From positions 1,612,001 through 1,676,000 of the forward strand of contig OY282460.1 in the NCBI GenBank assembly GCA_958296295.1: a stretch of 64,000 nucleotides of DNA, written 5' to 3'. The stretch is from an uncultured Pseudomonadales bacterium. GTDB lineage: Bacteria; Pseudomonadota; Gammaproteobacteria; Pseudomonadales; Azotimanducaceae. Shown here piece by piece: positions 17,671 through 27,023 of this stretch. How positions within the stretch are numbered: the first letter of the stretch is position 1; each line of letters starts with the position of its first letter. A program made the position numbers and the translations under genes. The notes beneath the pieces were generated by a model. It was given only the letters and a program-made list of their open reading frames with translations, did not search any database and had not been told where the DNA came from.

Positions 17671-19406
17671 GGCGTGCGGATGCGCCGCACGAGGGCGGGC
17701 ACCGAGTCTGGTGGACGCGCCGTAACGGCGCTAACCGTGAACGCGACCGCGAAGTTGAGCAACATGCCTACGCCGCCTATGCCTTCGGGCGAGATTCCAA
17801 GCAGCCAGTGCTCCGGCTCGTTGGGCAGAAACGGCGCCACGAACACCCCTTTGAAGCACACGATGTAGCCAATCGTGAACAAGAGGCCGGCCAGCATGCC
17901 GGCGATGGCGCCGGGCTTGTTCACGCGGGTGGAGAAGATGCCGAGCAGAATGGCCGGGAACAGGGACGCGGCGGCGAGGCCGAACGCCAAGGCCACCACC
18001 TCGGCCACGAAGCCAGGAGGGTTGTAGCCGAGGTGTCCGGCCACGAGAATGGCGCAAGCCGCGCTTATCCGCCCCACCAAGAGCTCGCGCCGCTCGGACA
18101 TCCGGCGGGCGAGGACGCCCTTCGCCAAGTCGTGGGAGATCGCCGCCGATATGACGAGCAGAAGGCCGGCGGCGGTGGAAAGCGCCGCGGCGATGCCACC
18201 CGCGGCGACCAGCGCGATCACCCAGTCCGGCAGGCCGGCGATCTCCGGGTTGGCCAGCACGATGATGTCGCGATCCGCTTGCAACTCGTTGCCTCGCCAG
18301 CCGAAGCCCTCGGCCGTCGCGGCGAAATCCGGGTTCTGGTCGTTGTAGTACTGAACGCGGCCGTCGCCGTTCTTGTCCTCGAAGGCGAGCAACCCGGTGT
18401 CTTCCCAAGTCCGGAACCACTGCGGCCGTTCGTCGTAGCGCAGGTTGCCGTCCGGCGCGCCCACCGGCCCATGTTGAATCGTGGTGGTCAGGTTCAGCCG
18501 CGCCAGCGCTCCTACCGCCGGTGCCGTGGTGTAGAGCAGGGCTATGAACAGCAGCGCCCAGGCCGCCGAGGCGCGGGCGTCGCGCACCTTCGGCACGGTG
18601 AAGAACCGCACGATCACGTGCGGCAGACCGGCCGTGCCCACCATCAACGCGAAGGTGATGAAAAACACGTCCACGGTGGCCTTTTCGCCATCGGTATACG
18701 CCGAGAAGCCAAGGTCGGTGACGATGCGATCCAGCTTCGTCAGCAGATGCTCGCCGCCGGCTTCCACCTCGCTGCCGAAGGCGAGTTGCGGCACCGCGAC
18801 GCCGGTCACCTGCAACGAGATGAACACCGCCGGCACCGTGTAGGCGAAGATGAGCACGCAATATTGCGCGACTTGGGTGTAGGTGATGCCTTTCATGCCG
18901 CCGAGCACCGCGTAGCAAAACACCACCCCCATGCCGATAAGCAGACCAACGCCTATGTCGACGTTCAGGAAACGCGAGAAGACGATGCCGACGCCGCGCA
19001 TCTGTCCGGCCACATAGGTGAAGGAGATGACGATGAGGCAGATCACGGCCACCACCCGGGCCGCGTCCGAGTAGTAGCGCTCGCCGATGAACTCCGGCAC
19101 CGTGAACTTGCCGAAACGCCGCAGGTACGGCGCAAGCAGCAACGCGAGCAGCACGTAACCGCCGGTCCAGCCCATGAGATAGACGCTGCCGTCGTACCCC
19201 AGGAACGCGATGATGCCGGCCATCGAGATGAAGGACGCCGCGGACATCCAATCCGCCGCGGTAGCCATGCCGTTCGCCACCGGATGGACGTGTTTGCCGG
19301 CGACGTAGAAGTCTCCCGTGCTGCCGGCGCGGGTGCGGAAGGCGATGCCGACGTAGAGCGCGAACGAGAGCCCCACGACCACATAGGTGAGCAGTTCCAA
19401 GCTCAT
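17667..19406 (-). CDS. Sodium:solute symporter, VC_2705/ActP-like large subunit
   Basis: Inner-membrane Na+-coupled symporter of the SSS family, 579 residues with about 13 hydrophobic segments. The start at 19404-19406 gives MSLELLTYVVVGLSFALYVG, and the SSS core GDFYVAGKHVHPVANGMATA, ADWMSAASFISMAGI, YVAGQMRGVGIVFSRFL and YAVLGGMKGITYTQVAQYCV. It carries the long soluble insert (about 255-420, with FEDKNGDGRVQYYNDQNP) typical of the VC_2705 subfamily. It overlaps by 4 bp both the small-subunit gene upstream and phhB downstream. Acetate-like carboxylates are transported by relatives; the substrate here is not determined. Confidence 0.9.
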   Translation of the reverse strand: MSLELLTYVVVGLSFALYVGIAFRTRAGSTGDFYVAGKHVHPVANGMATAADWMSAASFISMAGIIAFLGYDGSVYLMGWTGGYVLLALLLAPYLRRFGKFTVPEFIGERYYSDAARVVAVICLIVISFTYVAGQMRGVGIVFSRFLNVDIGVGLLIGMGVVFCYAVLGGMKGITYTQVAQYCVLIFAYTVPAVFISLQVTGVAVPQLAFGSEVEAGGEHLLTKLDRIVTDLGFSAYTDGEKATVDVFFITFALMVGTAGLPHVIVRFFTVPKVRDARASAAWALLFIALLYTTAPAVGALARLNLTTTIQHGPVGAPDGNLRYDERPQWFRTWEDTGLLAFEDKNGDGRVQYYNDQNPDFAATAEGFGWRGNELQADRDIIVLANPEIAGLPDWVIALVAAGGIAAALSTAAGLLLVISAAISHDLAKGVLARRMSERRELLVGRISAACAILVAGHLGYNPPGFVAEVVALAFGLAAASLFPAILLGIFSTRVNKPGAIAGMLAGLLFTIGYIVCFKGVFVAPFLPNEPEHWLLGISPEGIGGVGMLLNFAVAFTVSAVTARPPDSVPALVRRIRTP

Positions 19407-19663
19407 GCGCCGGCGTCGTCCTCGTCCACGCCGTGCTCGCGGTCCATGGCCGCCATGCGTGCGGCGTAGTAGAAGACCAGCGCGAGGAAGACGTACATGC
19501 TGCCCTGCTGCGCGAACCAGAAGCCGAGTTTGAAACCGCCGAACGTGACACGGTTCAGGACGTCCACAAACAGCACGCCGCAGCCGAAGGAGACCACGAA
19601 CCAGACGCCTAGGCACCCGGCAACCAAGCGCAGGTTCGCCTGCCAATGCGAGCGCTTGTTCAT
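19403..19663 (-). CDS. DUF4212 small symporter subunit
   Basis: An 86-residue protein with two membrane helices (LVAGCLGVWFVVSFGCGVLF and FAQQGSMYVFLALVFYYAAR) and the DUF4212 pattern, including FGGFKLGFWFAQQGS. DUF4212 proteins are the small partners of VC_2705-type sodium:solute symporters. The stop overlaps the start of that symporter by 4 bp (ATGA at 19406-19403), supporting a two-subunit transporter. A short acidic C-terminal tail (HGVDEDDAGA) follows the second helix. Confidence 0.92.
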   Translation of the reverse strand: MNKRSHWQANLRLVAGCLGVWFVVSFGCGVLFVDVLNRVTFGGFKLGFWFAQQGSMYVFLALVFYYAARMAAMDREHGVDEDDAGA

Positions 19664-19755
19664 GCGGTGGCCGGTGGCGGTTCAGCGGCCATTCTAACCG
19701 CAGGTTGCCGGAACGACGCACGGTCGCGCAGCTCCCGCGCACGGGACCGCGTTCC

Positions 19756-20385
19756 CTAGCGGGCCGCCTTGGCGGCCCGTCGCCGCAAGGCGAAGGCGAT
19801 GCGCTCGCCGAACAGGGCCGCAAGCACCAAACCGTACACGATCGCGTCCTGGTAGCTCGCCTTGGAGAGCCACAACAGGTGGATCCACGCCGCGATGGCG
19901 GCTGGATGGATCAGGCGGTGCAACGCCTTCCACCGCCGCCCGAGACGCCGCTGCCAACCTCGCGTGGAAGTGACGGCCAGCGGCACCAGGGCGAGCAGGG
20001 CGCCAAGACCCACCGTGATGTACGGGCGTTTGTAGACGTCGCCCAGCAACACGGTCGGGTCAAGGCCGGCGAGAAGCGTCAAGTACACCGTGAAGTGCGC
20101 CAGCACATAGGCGAACGCCCACAGGCCCACCTGCCTTCGCAAACGCACCAGCTCCGGCCTGCGCAACAGCCGCGCGAGTGGCGAGACCGCGAGGGTCAGC
20201 AGGAGGAAACGCAATCCCCAAGTGCCGAGACGGTGCAACATGGCCTCCTGCGGGTCCGGCCCCAAGGTGCTGCCGGGTTCCGCCAGTTCGCCCCAAACGT
20301 CCCAGCCGAGCAGCCCGAGCGGGAGGCCGAGCAGCACGAACAGCACCGCCTTCTGCGCGCCCAACGGCGGCATGCGGCGCCCCAC
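19756..20385 (-). CDS. msrQ: MsrQ haem-binding membrane subunit
   Basis: Membrane haem protein that passes electrons from the quinone pool to periplasmic MsrP for repair of methionine sulfoxide. The 209-residue protein has about five to six hydrophobic segments and the expected conserved pieces: LGTWGLRFLLLTLAVSPLAR, RRQVGLWAFAYVLAHFTVYL (haem-ligand His), DVYKRPYITVGLGALLALVPLA, RRWKALHRLIHPAAIAAWIH. It starts 15 bp after msrP. Identity is well supported by motifs and linkage. Confidence 0.95.
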   Translation of the reverse strand: MGRRMPPLGAQKAVLFVLLGLPLGLLGWDVWGELAEPGSTLGPDPQEAMLHRLGTWGLRFLLLTLAVSPLARLLRRPELVRLRRQVGLWAFAYVLAHFTVYLTLLAGLDPTVLLGDVYKRPYITVGLGALLALVPLAVTSTRGWQRRLGRRWKALHRLIHPAAIAAWIHLLWLSKASYQDAIVYGLVLAALFGERIAFALRRRAAKAAR

Positions 20386-20400
20386 CGCCGGGACCTGCCG

Positions 20401-21351
20401 CTAGAAGTGGCGGCTGAGATCCATGCCCGCGTACAGCCCGGCCACTTCGTCGTACCCGTTGAACATGCGCGTCTTGATGCGTGACGCGAATATCCCCGCC
20501 GGCAACCGCTTCTCCGTGGCTTGGCTCCAGCGCGGGTGATCGACGTTCGGATTCACGTTGGAGTAGAAGCCGTACTCGCGCGGCTGGGAGAGGTTCCATG
20601 TGGTCGGCGGCCGCAATTCGGTGAGGCGGATCTCCACGATGGACTTGATGCTCTTGAAGCCGTACTTCCACGGCACCACCAGGCGCAGCGGCGCGCCGTT
20701 CTGATTCGGCAGCACCTTCCCGTACATGCCGACCGCGAAAATCGCCAGTGGATGGTTGGCCTCGTCGAGCCGTAAGCCCTCCACATACGGCCAGTCGATA
20801 CTGGAGGCGAGCGACCGCTGGCCGCGCATTTCGGCCGGCCGGTGCAACGTCTTGAACGCCACGTATTTGGCGTCGCCGGCGGGCTCGAACTTGTCGAGCA
20901 GTTTCTTCACCGGAAAGCCGATCCACGGGATCACCATCGACCACGCCTCCACGCAACGCAGCCGGTAGATGCGCTCTTCCAAGTCGATGCCGGAGAGCAG
21001 GGCCCCGATGTCGATTCGGCCCGGCTTCGCCACCGCCCCGGTCACGTTGACCGTCCAAGGATCCACCGTCATCTCGTGGGCATGCGCGGCGGGGTCGCCT
21101 TTGTCCGCGCCGAACTCGTAGAAGTTGTTGTAGCGGGTGGCGTCCCGCTCCGGCGTGAGGTCTTCGCCGATCGGCTGGCCCGGTCGCACTTCGCGTTGCC
21201 CCAGCCAAGCCGCCGGCAACGCCCCGGCGGGCAGCGCCGCGGCGGTGCCGGCGGCCGCGAAGGACTCGGCCATGAACCGGCGGCGCGAGCGGTACACGGA
21301 CTCCGGAGTGATCTCGGAAGGCTTGATGTCGCTTGCGGGCTTTATCAGCAT
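20401..21351 (-). CDS. msrP: MsrP periplasmic methionine sulfoxide reductase
   Basis: Molybdopterin-dependent catalytic subunit that reduces protein-bound methionine sulfoxide in the periplasm. The 316-residue precursor has a twin-arginine signal ([20 protein letters not shown]) at about residues 21-45 and the sulfite-oxidase-like fold. The molybdenum-ligand Cys is in [15 protein letters not shown], followed by [14 protein letters not shown] and [21 protein letters not shown]. It is placed between pssA (10 bp upstream) and msrQ (15 bp downstream). Confidence 0.96.
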   Translation of the reverse strand: MLIKPASDIKPSEITPESVYRSRRRFMAESFAAAGTAAALPAGALPAAWLGQREVRPGQPIGEDLTPERDATRYNNFYEFGADKGDPAAHAHEMTVDPWTVNVTGAVAKPGRIDIGALLSGIDLEERIYRLRCVEAWSMVIPWIGFPVKKLLDKFEPAGDAKYVAFKTLHRPAEMRGQRSLASSIDWPYVEGLRLDEANHPLAIFAVGMYGKVLPNQNGAPLRLVVPWKYGFKSIKSIVEIRLTELRPPTTWNLSQPREYGFYSNVNPNVDHPRWSQATEKRLPAGIFASRIKTRMFNGYDEVAGLYAGMDLSRHF

Positions 21352-21361
21352 GGCGCGCTCC

Positions 21362-22123
21362 TCATGGTGGTTCGTTCGATGTCGCCGGATCGCCGCGGTA
21401 GCGGCGCCAAAGGTACAGCGCCGGGCCGGACAGCGCGTACACCACGAAGCAGGCGAGCAGCACGCGCGGCGGATCGATGAGCACGGTGGCGAAGATCAAC
21501 ACGGCCGCCACCAGGATCAAGAACGGCACGCGCCCCGTGAGGTTGAGTTCCTTGGGCGAGAAGTAGGTGAACTGCGAGACCATCAACAGGGCCACGCCGC
21601 CGGTGAGCAAGGCCATGACGTAGGCGGCGAAGCCGGTGGCCCGATCCACGTACTCGCTCCAGATCCAAACGCTGCTGGCGATGATGGCCGCCGCCGACGG
21701 ACTGGCGAGACCGGTGAAGGTGGCGGTCTCGCCCTTGGTGTTGAAGCGCGCCAGCCGCAACCCGGCGCACGCCATGTAGACGAAGGCGAACACCCAACCG
21801 AACTGCCCCAAGCTCGAAAGCGCCCAGAAGAACGCCACCAGCGCGGGCGCCACGCCGAAAGCCACCATGTCGGAAAGGCTGTCGTATTGGGCGCCGAAAT
21901 CGCTCTCGGAGCGCGTCCAGCGCGCCACGCGGCCGTCGAGCGTGTCGAGAATGAACGCCGCGTAAATGGCAAGCGCCGCCTTCACGAAGCCGCCGTTGGC
22001 CGCCGCCACGATGGCGTAGAAGCCGGCGAACAGCGCAGCGGTGGTGATGAGGTTCGGCAACAGGTAGACGCCGCGCCGCCGGTGCCGTTCGCCGCCCGCT
22101 TCCGTGTCTTCCCGCCGAGCCAT
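21362..22123 (-). CDS. pssA: CDP-diacylglycerol--serine O-phosphatidyltransferase
   Basis: Integral membrane enzyme making phosphatidylserine from CDP-diacylglycerol and serine, on the way to phosphatidylethanolamine. The ATG at 22121-22123 gives 253 residues starting [20 protein letters not shown], then [19 protein letters not shown]. The CDP-alcohol phosphotransferase motif D-x2-DG-x2-AR-x8-G-x3-D-x3-D is perfect: it begins [10 protein letters not shown] and ends [10 protein letters not shown] longer frame exists upstream (to 22246) but adds residues unlike the family. It is the first gene of the pssA-msrP-msrQ group. Confidence 0.94.
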   Translation of the reverse strand: MARREDTEAGGERHRRRGVYLLPNLITTAALFAGFYAIVAAANGGFVKAALAIYAAFILDTLDGRVARWTRSESDFGAQYDSLSDMVAFGVAPALVAFFWALSSLGQFGWVFAFVYMACAGLRLARFNTKGETATFTGLASPSAAAIIASSVWIWSEYVDRATGFAAYVMALLTGGVALLMVSQFTYFSPKELNLTGRVPFLILVAAVLIFATVLIDPPRVLLACFVVYALSGPALYLWRRYRGDPATSNEPP

Positions 22124-22340
22124 GAAGTTCACCGCCAGCCCACCGATCCGCGCAGGCCAAGTCAGGGTCTGAACCAGTTCAAGGCCTTGTGCGCGGATGC
22201 CAACACTGCGAGTATAGCCGCCGTCTTGGCCGGTCAAGGTGCCCATCGTGGCCCGTTCCGAAGTGGGCCGGCAAGGGCGGTCGGCGGATGTGTAGCGGGC
22301 GTAGCGTCATGCGTGCCCAGGCTGAGGACGTGGATCGGTT

Positions 22341-22778
22341 GTGACGAGTGAGAATCGTGCAGCGGCCAAACGCCCCCCGGACAGCGAATTCCAGGGTGGC
22401 GAAGGCCGTTTGACCCGGTTTACGCCGAAGCTTGATGTGCTCGGCTTGCGGGAGGACGACGCATGGTGTGCGATCGCGTTGGAAATGGGCCTCCGGGGTT
22501 GCGGCGAGACGTTCGACGACGCGCTTGACGCGCTCGCCGAGGCCGTTGAAGCTCAAGTCACGTTCGCTGTCCAGCACGACAATTTGGGCGGAATTTTCGT
22601 CCCGGCGGCACCTCGCTATTTTCGTGTGCACGCGGATGTGAAGCGGGCCGCGCTCAAGCGCAAGCTGCTTGACCAAGGCCAGTCCGGGCTGTCGGATTAC
22701 CGCGTGGGGGCTCTCCAGCTACCGAAACCCGCTGGGTCGTTCAAGCCAGCCGTCGCTTGCCGAGCTTGGCGCGGGTAA
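22341..22778 (+). CDS. HicB-like domain protein
   Basis: A 145-residue protein from a GTG start. The middle (about 30-85: DVLGLREDDAWCAIALEMGLRG, then CGETFDDALDALAEAVEAQV) resembles the HicB-type partial RNase H fold found in antitoxins. The RNase H-like region is followed by a short helical segment (VHADVKRAALKRKLL). No HicA-type mRNA interferase is adjacent, so this is either an orphan antitoxin-like regulator or an unrelated use of the fold. It lies between divergent pssA and convergent lpxC. Confidence 0.5.
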   Translation: MTSENRAAAKRPPDSEFQGGEGRLTRFTPKLDVLGLREDDAWCAIALEMGLRGCGETFDDALDALAEAVEAQVTFAVQHDNLGGIFVPAAPRYFRVHADVKRAALKRKLLDQGQSGLSDYRVGALQLPKPAGSFKPAVACRAWRG

Positions 22779-22875
22779 CGCGGGGTAGCCAACCGGGGTG
22801 CGTTGCCGGTGGCGAGCCGTTTTCGTGGCCCTGCGGCGAGACCCCGGGAGCCTAGGGCCGCCCCGGGTCGTCGAA

Positions 22876-23799
22876 TCAGCCGCCGGCGTGCGGCAGCGTG
22901 CCGGCCGAGACTTCGGCGCGGAGATCGCCGGCGGCGGCGCCGTCCGCGGACATTAGAGTCCACGCGTCGCGGCTGCGCAACACGGCCCAAGCGAGCTTGT
23001 TGTTGAGGGTGTGGCCGGACATGTAGCCGTCGAACGCGCCGAGCACCGGCAAGCCGAGCAAGTACAGGTCGCCAATGGCGTCCAGCAGTTTGTGCTTGAC
23101 GAACTCGTCCTCGTAGCGCAGCCCTTCCGGATTCAGGATCGAGTGCTCGCCGACGCCAACAGCGTTCTGCAAGCTGGACCCCAAGCACTTGCTGATGGCC
23201 CGCGCCTGCGGCAGTTCGCGCATCAACCCGAACGAACGGGCCCCACACACTTCGCCCACATAGGATGTGCGGGAGAAATCCGCCTCCACGCGCTTGGGAT
23301 AGCGGTTGAACACCGGATGGTTGGCGACAAAAGTGTACCCGGCGCGAAAGCCGTCGTAGGGTTTCAGACTCGCCCGCGCTTGGCCTTGCGAGACGGAGAT
23401 TTCACGCCTGATCTTGATGAATTGGCGGGGCGCGTTCAGCTCGCGCACGCCCGCGGCCTGCACCATTTGCACGAACGGCGCGGCGCTGCCGTCCATGATG
23501 GGCACCTCTTCGCCAGAGAGCTCCACGCGCAGGTTGTCTATGGCCAAGCCCCACAGCGCGGACATCAGATGCTCGACAGTGGCGATCTGCACGCCGTGCT
23601 CGCCGATGCTTGTGGAAAGGGTGGTGTCGGAGACGTTGTCCGCCAAAGCCCGAACCGGACGCCGCGACGTGTCCAAACGAACGAACTCGATGCCGGTGCC
23701 CGCAGGCGCGGGACGCAAGGTCATGCGCACGGGCCGCCCGGTGTGAACGCCCACGCCGATGGCGTGCGCGGGACGGTCTACGGTTCTCTGACGCAGCAT
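22876..23799 (-). CDS. lpxC: UDP-3-O-acyl-N-acetylglucosamine deacetylase
   Basis: Zinc deacetylase committing to lipid A synthesis. The ATG at 23797-23799 gives 307 residues starting MLRQRTVDRPAHAIGVGVHT, typical for LpxC. Zinc and catalytic motifs are present: TVEHLMSALWGLAIDN (His), ELSGEEVPIMDGSA, FVKHKLLDAIGDLYLLG (Asp) and MSGHTLNNKLAWAVL (His). The gene normally closes the mur-fts cell-division cluster, but here it stands alone between a HicB-like gene and a STAS gene. A 76-bp stretch past the HicB-like gene and 196 bp upstream hold no gene. Confidence 0.96.
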   Translation of the reverse strand: MLRQRTVDRPAHAIGVGVHTGRPVRMTLRPAPAGTGIEFVRLDTSRRPVRALADNVSDTTLSTSIGEHGVQIATVEHLMSALWGLAIDNLRVELSGEEVPIMDGSAAPFVQMVQAAGVRELNAPRQFIKIRREISVSQGQARASLKPYDGFRAGYTFVANHPVFNRYPKRVEADFSRTSYVGEVCGARSFGLMRELPQARAISKCLGSSLQNAVGVGEHSILNPEGLRYEDEFVKHKLLDAIGDLYLLGLPVLGAFDGYMSGHTLNNKLAWAVLRSRDAWTLMSADGAAAGDLRAEVSAGTLPHAGG

Positions 23800-23995
23800 G
23801 AAAGCCTGTCCGAAGAGCAAATTGACGGCGCACTGTACCGCAAGCGCGCCAGAAAGTGAAGAGAAAATGGAGGGAATCTTGATGAACCGCCTTTTCGGTC
23901 GCCTGTTGGCCGCCGGAAGCCTCGAAATGGTCGATCTCGGGACACCGGGCACCGTCTAAAACGGCCCTTTCGACCAGGTGGCGCCAGCGCCGGCG

Positions 23996-24481
23996 CTACT
24001 CCGAGGACTCCAGCGTAACGACCAGATCCTCGAACGTCTCCCTGTTCCTGTCGTTCATCGCCATCAGGTTTCGATGCGCTTCAAGCACCCGCACGCGCAG
24101 TTCCCGCGGCGACAGCGTTGTCGCGGTCAGGTCGCCAAGCTGGCGCTCGTCGGTGAGTGGCTTCTCCACCATGTGAAACGCTTCGTCAAAGCCCATCGTT
24201 TTCAACAGACGGGTGATGTCGGGCCGCGTGGACACCAAGGTGGGCGCACAGCCCAACCGCGCCTTCGCCTGCACGGACAGTCGCGCCAAGACGCCGAGCG
24301 ATGTGCTGTCGATGTTCTCGGCGGCGGAGAGATCCACAAGCACCGAAGCCAGGTTCTCGTCCTTGAAGACGCGGTCCAAGAACTCGTCGAAAGTGGCGCC
24401 GAGGCCGAGCCGCACATCGCCCACGAACTTGAGCAGGTAGGTGCCGTCGCCATTGGCGACGAGGATGCGGCCGGGGGTCAT
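23996..24481 (-). CDS. STAS-domain anti-sigma factor antagonist
   Basis: A 161-residue protein with an N-terminal STAS domain (about 1-105): GTYLLKFVGDVRLGLGATFD, SVLVDLSAAENIDSTSLGVL, where the Ser in DSTSLG is the usual phosphorylation site. A C-terminal extension (LSPRELRVRVLEAHRNLMAMNDRNRETF region) is helical. The ATG is 20 bp after the SpoIIE-type phosphatase gene. The pair resembles partner-switching modules such as HsbR-HsbA of Pseudomonas, in which the phosphatase dephosphorylates the STAS protein. No anti-sigma kinase or target sigma factor is adjacent. Confidence 0.85.
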   Translation of the reverse strand: MTPGRILVANGDGTYLLKFVGDVRLGLGATFDEFLDRVFKDENLASVLVDLSAAENIDSTSLGVLARLSVQAKARLGCAPTLVSTRPDITRLLKTMGFDEAFHMVEKPLTDERQLGDLTATTLSPRELRVRVLEAHRNLMAMNDRNRETFEDLVVTLESSE

Positions 24482-24501
24482 GTCTTTGGAATCCGGCGTC
24501 G

Positions 24502-25599
24502 CTACGCGGCGCGAGCCACCACGAGGCAGGTCATGTCGTCGGGGCCGGTGGTGCCTCGCACCACTCCCAAGGCGTCCCACAGCGCCGGCACATCGGGCGC
24601 GTGGCTTGCGGCGCACTCCACCAAACGCGCTTCCTTGGCGGCCAAGCCCTCCTCCGGCATCACCTCGAGGACGCCATCCGAGAACGCGACCACGCTCTCG
24701 GCCGCGCCAAGCGGCATCATGCCGGTCTCGTAATCCACATTGGGGAAGAGCCCCACCGGCTTGCCATTGCATTCCAGGGAATGCGCCCGGCCGCCACCCG
24801 CGTGGATGGCGTGCGGGAAATGGCCGGCGTTGGCGTAGGTGACGGTGTCGGCCTTTAGGTTCACCACGCCGATGAACATGGCCACATGCTTGCCGAGATT
24901 CTGTTCCAGCAACTCCCGGTTCAAGGCCGCCAGCATTTCGCCAGGGCGCTGCAGCATGGACGGTCGATACTCGCGCCGCAGCCTTCTCGAGAAGTTCTTC
25001 AGGATCACTGTGACCAGTGCGCTCGACGCGCCGTGACCGGACACGTCCGCGATGTAGAACACGAAGTAGCCATCGCCAATGGCGAAGTAGTCCACAAAGT
25101 CGCCGGAAAGAAACATGGAAGGCCGCACTTGGTGCGCCAGCCGGTAATGGCCGATCCGCAGTGGCGAGCGCGGCAGAATGCGTTGCTGAACGTAGCGGCC
25201 GGCGCGCTGGTCGCGCTCCAGCGAAGCCAGTTGGCCGGCCATTCGCAGGTCCGACGGCCTTGCCCGCTCGATCGCGGCCCGTGCGCGCGAGGCGAGCTCG
25301 GCGTCCCCGCAACCCGTCGGCAGGACGTCCACCACTCCCGTGCGCATGGCCTCGAGCATCGTCGGCGCGTTCGGCAACGCGTTGCGCATCCACACGAAAG
25401 GCGCGGGCACACGCCCGGCGTTGCCGACGCCGTCCTTGGCGTCCCGCAGGGAAGCGCAGACGACGACGTCCGCCCCTTCGAGCACACGCGAGAACGCACG
25501 ACTCCCGCGACGAGCGGGAATCGCGTCAAAGCCGAGCCTGCTAAGGCGAAGGATCAGCGACGAGGTGAAGTCGTCGTCGCCAATGACCGCGATGGCCAT
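24502..25599 (-). CDS. SpoIIE-type serine phosphatase with receiver-like domain
   Basis: A 365-residue protein. Residues about 1-115 have a receiver-like fold (MAIAVIGDDDFTSSLILRL), but the site of the usual phospho-Asp reads DVVVCASLRD, with no Asp at that point, so it is probably a pseudo-receiver. Residues about 145-365 form a PP2C/SpoIIE phosphatase: SGDFVDYFAIGDGYFVFYIA, DVSGHGASSALVTVILKNF, TYANAGHFPHAI, FSDGVLEVMPEEG and TGPDDMTCLVV, with the metal-binding Asp residues intact. It is translated just ahead of its likely substrate, the STAS protein. Confidence 0.88.
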   Translation of the reverse strand: MAIAVIGDDDFTSSLILRLSRLGFDAIPARRGSRAFSRVLEGADVVVCASLRDAKDGVGNAGRVPAPFVWMRNALPNAPTMLEAMRTGVVDVLPTGCGDAELASRARAAIERARPSDLRMAGQLASLERDQRAGRYVQQRILPRSPLRIGHYRLAHQVRPSMFLSGDFVDYFAIGDGYFVFYIADVSGHGASSALVTVILKNFSRRLRREYRPSMLQRPGEMLAALNRELLEQNLGKHVAMFIGVVNLKADTVTYANAGHFPHAIHAGGGRAHSLECNGKPVGLFPNVDYETGMMPLGAAESVVAFSDGVLEVMPEEGLAAKEARLVECAASHAPDVPALWDALGVVRGTTGPDDMTCLVVARAA

Positions 25600-25840
25600 T
25601 TCGATCCGATGGTAGCGATTGGACAGCGGCTACCCTACTCGCATTGGCCGTCGGAAACAAGGGCGAGAAGCCGCCAAAATGGGCGACTGGGCAGCGTCTT
25701 GAAGTCCGCGCTGGCAGCGAAGCCGGGACCGGCGCCGCCGGCGCCGGTTGGCTTGTCGGCAACCACGTCACCGTCCAAAACGTGGCACGATGCGCGTGCG
25801 GGCCAGGTGCCGGGAAGCAATCAAGGAGAGGGAACCGCAC

Positions 25841-26947
25841 ATGGCGAATTGCGCCTATTGCGGCCAACACGCGGGCTTCCTGCGCAGGAAGCACGCGGAT
25901 TGCCACGACGCCCATCACCGCGGCTTGGTGGAAATGACAACGTTGGCCAAGCGGGCCGCATCGATGGGCGAGTTCAATGCGAGCGCCCTGCGCCAACGCC
26001 TGGCCGAGGTCGCGGAAGCCGCTTTCGCCGGTGAAGATCACATCACCGGGGCCCTCGAACGGGGCTGGGAACAGGCCGTCTCGGAGAGTTTGGCGGACGG
26101 CATCCTCACGCGAGACGAAGAGGAACGCCTGCGGAACTACCGCGACGGATTGGCCCTCGGCGATGCGGGTTCTCGGGCTGCAATGGGCAACCTCGAGCGG
26201 GCCGCGCAAGACAGGCTGGCGCAAGACGCCCGCCAAGCCGCGCTCGCCGCTCAAGGTGAACAGGCCCTGCGCGAGCTCTCCGACTCCTTGGATCAATCGC
26301 GCGTTGGCCCGGATCGGCGGCGGCTATTGGCGCAGGCTTGGGAGATGGCTGTGGACGGCGTGCTGGAGGACGGTGTGCTTACTCTGGAAGAAGAGGCGGC
26401 GCTCGTTCGCTACCTGCGGCACTTCAAGCTGGCCGCCGCGGACGTGAACGCCAACGGTGCGCACACGAACATGGTCAAGGCCGCCGTCATTCGAGAAGCG
26501 GCCGAGGGTTTGGTGCCCCAACGCCAAACGATCAGCGGCCGGATTCCATTCAATCTGATGAAGTCCGAGCAATTGGTTTGGACCATCGACGACGTCGACT
26601 ACCACGAAGTGGTCACTCGGCGCGAACGGCGCGGCACTTCCCACGGCCTGAGCATTCGCATCGCCAAGGGGTTGTACTACCGCCCCGGGACGTTTCGCGC
26701 CCGGGTCCACGAGTGGGAGGAGACCGTTCACGTCGACACGGGCCTCTTGGGCATCACCACCAAGCACCTCTATTTCCACGGCCAGCGCAAGCGGTTCCGC
26801 ATCCGCTACGACCGCATCGTTTCGTTCGAACCGTACAGCGACGGCATCGGCGTCATGCGCGACGCCCTCACTGCCAAGCCGCAGTCCTTCCGCACCGGCG
26901 ATGGCTGGTTCATCTACAACCTCGCGACCAACTTGGCCCGGCAATAG
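25841..26947 (+). CDS. Unknown protein: Cys/His knuckle, repeated helical motif, PH-like end
   Basis: A 368-residue protein with a strong ribosome site (AAGGAGAGG ending 9 bases before the ATG). The N-terminus MANCAYCGQHAGFLRRKHAD and following CHDAHHRG offers a possible zinc site. Two related segments occur, ADGILTRDEEERLRNYRDG (about 87-105) and EDGVLTLEEEAALVRYLRHF (about 175-195), reminiscent of TerB- or EF-hand-like helical modules. The last 130 residues (VDYHEVVTRRERRG; GITTKHLYFHGQRKRFRIRY; IVSFEPYSDGIGVM) look like a bacterial PH-type beta domain. No function can be assigned. It is flanked by the divergent phosphatase gene and a crotonase-like gene. Confidence 0.7.
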   Translation: MANCAYCGQHAGFLRRKHADCHDAHHRGLVEMTTLAKRAASMGEFNASALRQRLAEVAEAAFAGEDHITGALERGWEQAVSESLADGILTRDEEERLRNYRDGLALGDAGSRAAMGNLERAAQDRLAQDARQAALAAQGEQALRELSDSLDQSRVGPDRRRLLAQAWEMAVDGVLEDGVLTLEEEAALVRYLRHFKLAAADVNANGAHTNMVKAAVIREAAEGLVPQRQTISGRIPFNLMKSEQLVWTIDDVDYHEVVTRRERRGTSHGLSIRIAKGLYYRPGTFRARVHEWEETVHVDTGLLGITTKHLYFHGQRKRFRIRYDRIVSFEPYSDGIGVMRDALTAKPQSFRTGDGWFIYNLATNLARQ

Positions 26948-27023
26948 GCGAAGCTCCCCGGCGGGCGTATCCCATGCCCATGTAGACTGCCGCGGTTCCA
27001 AGAGCGTGGAATGACGTTGGCAG

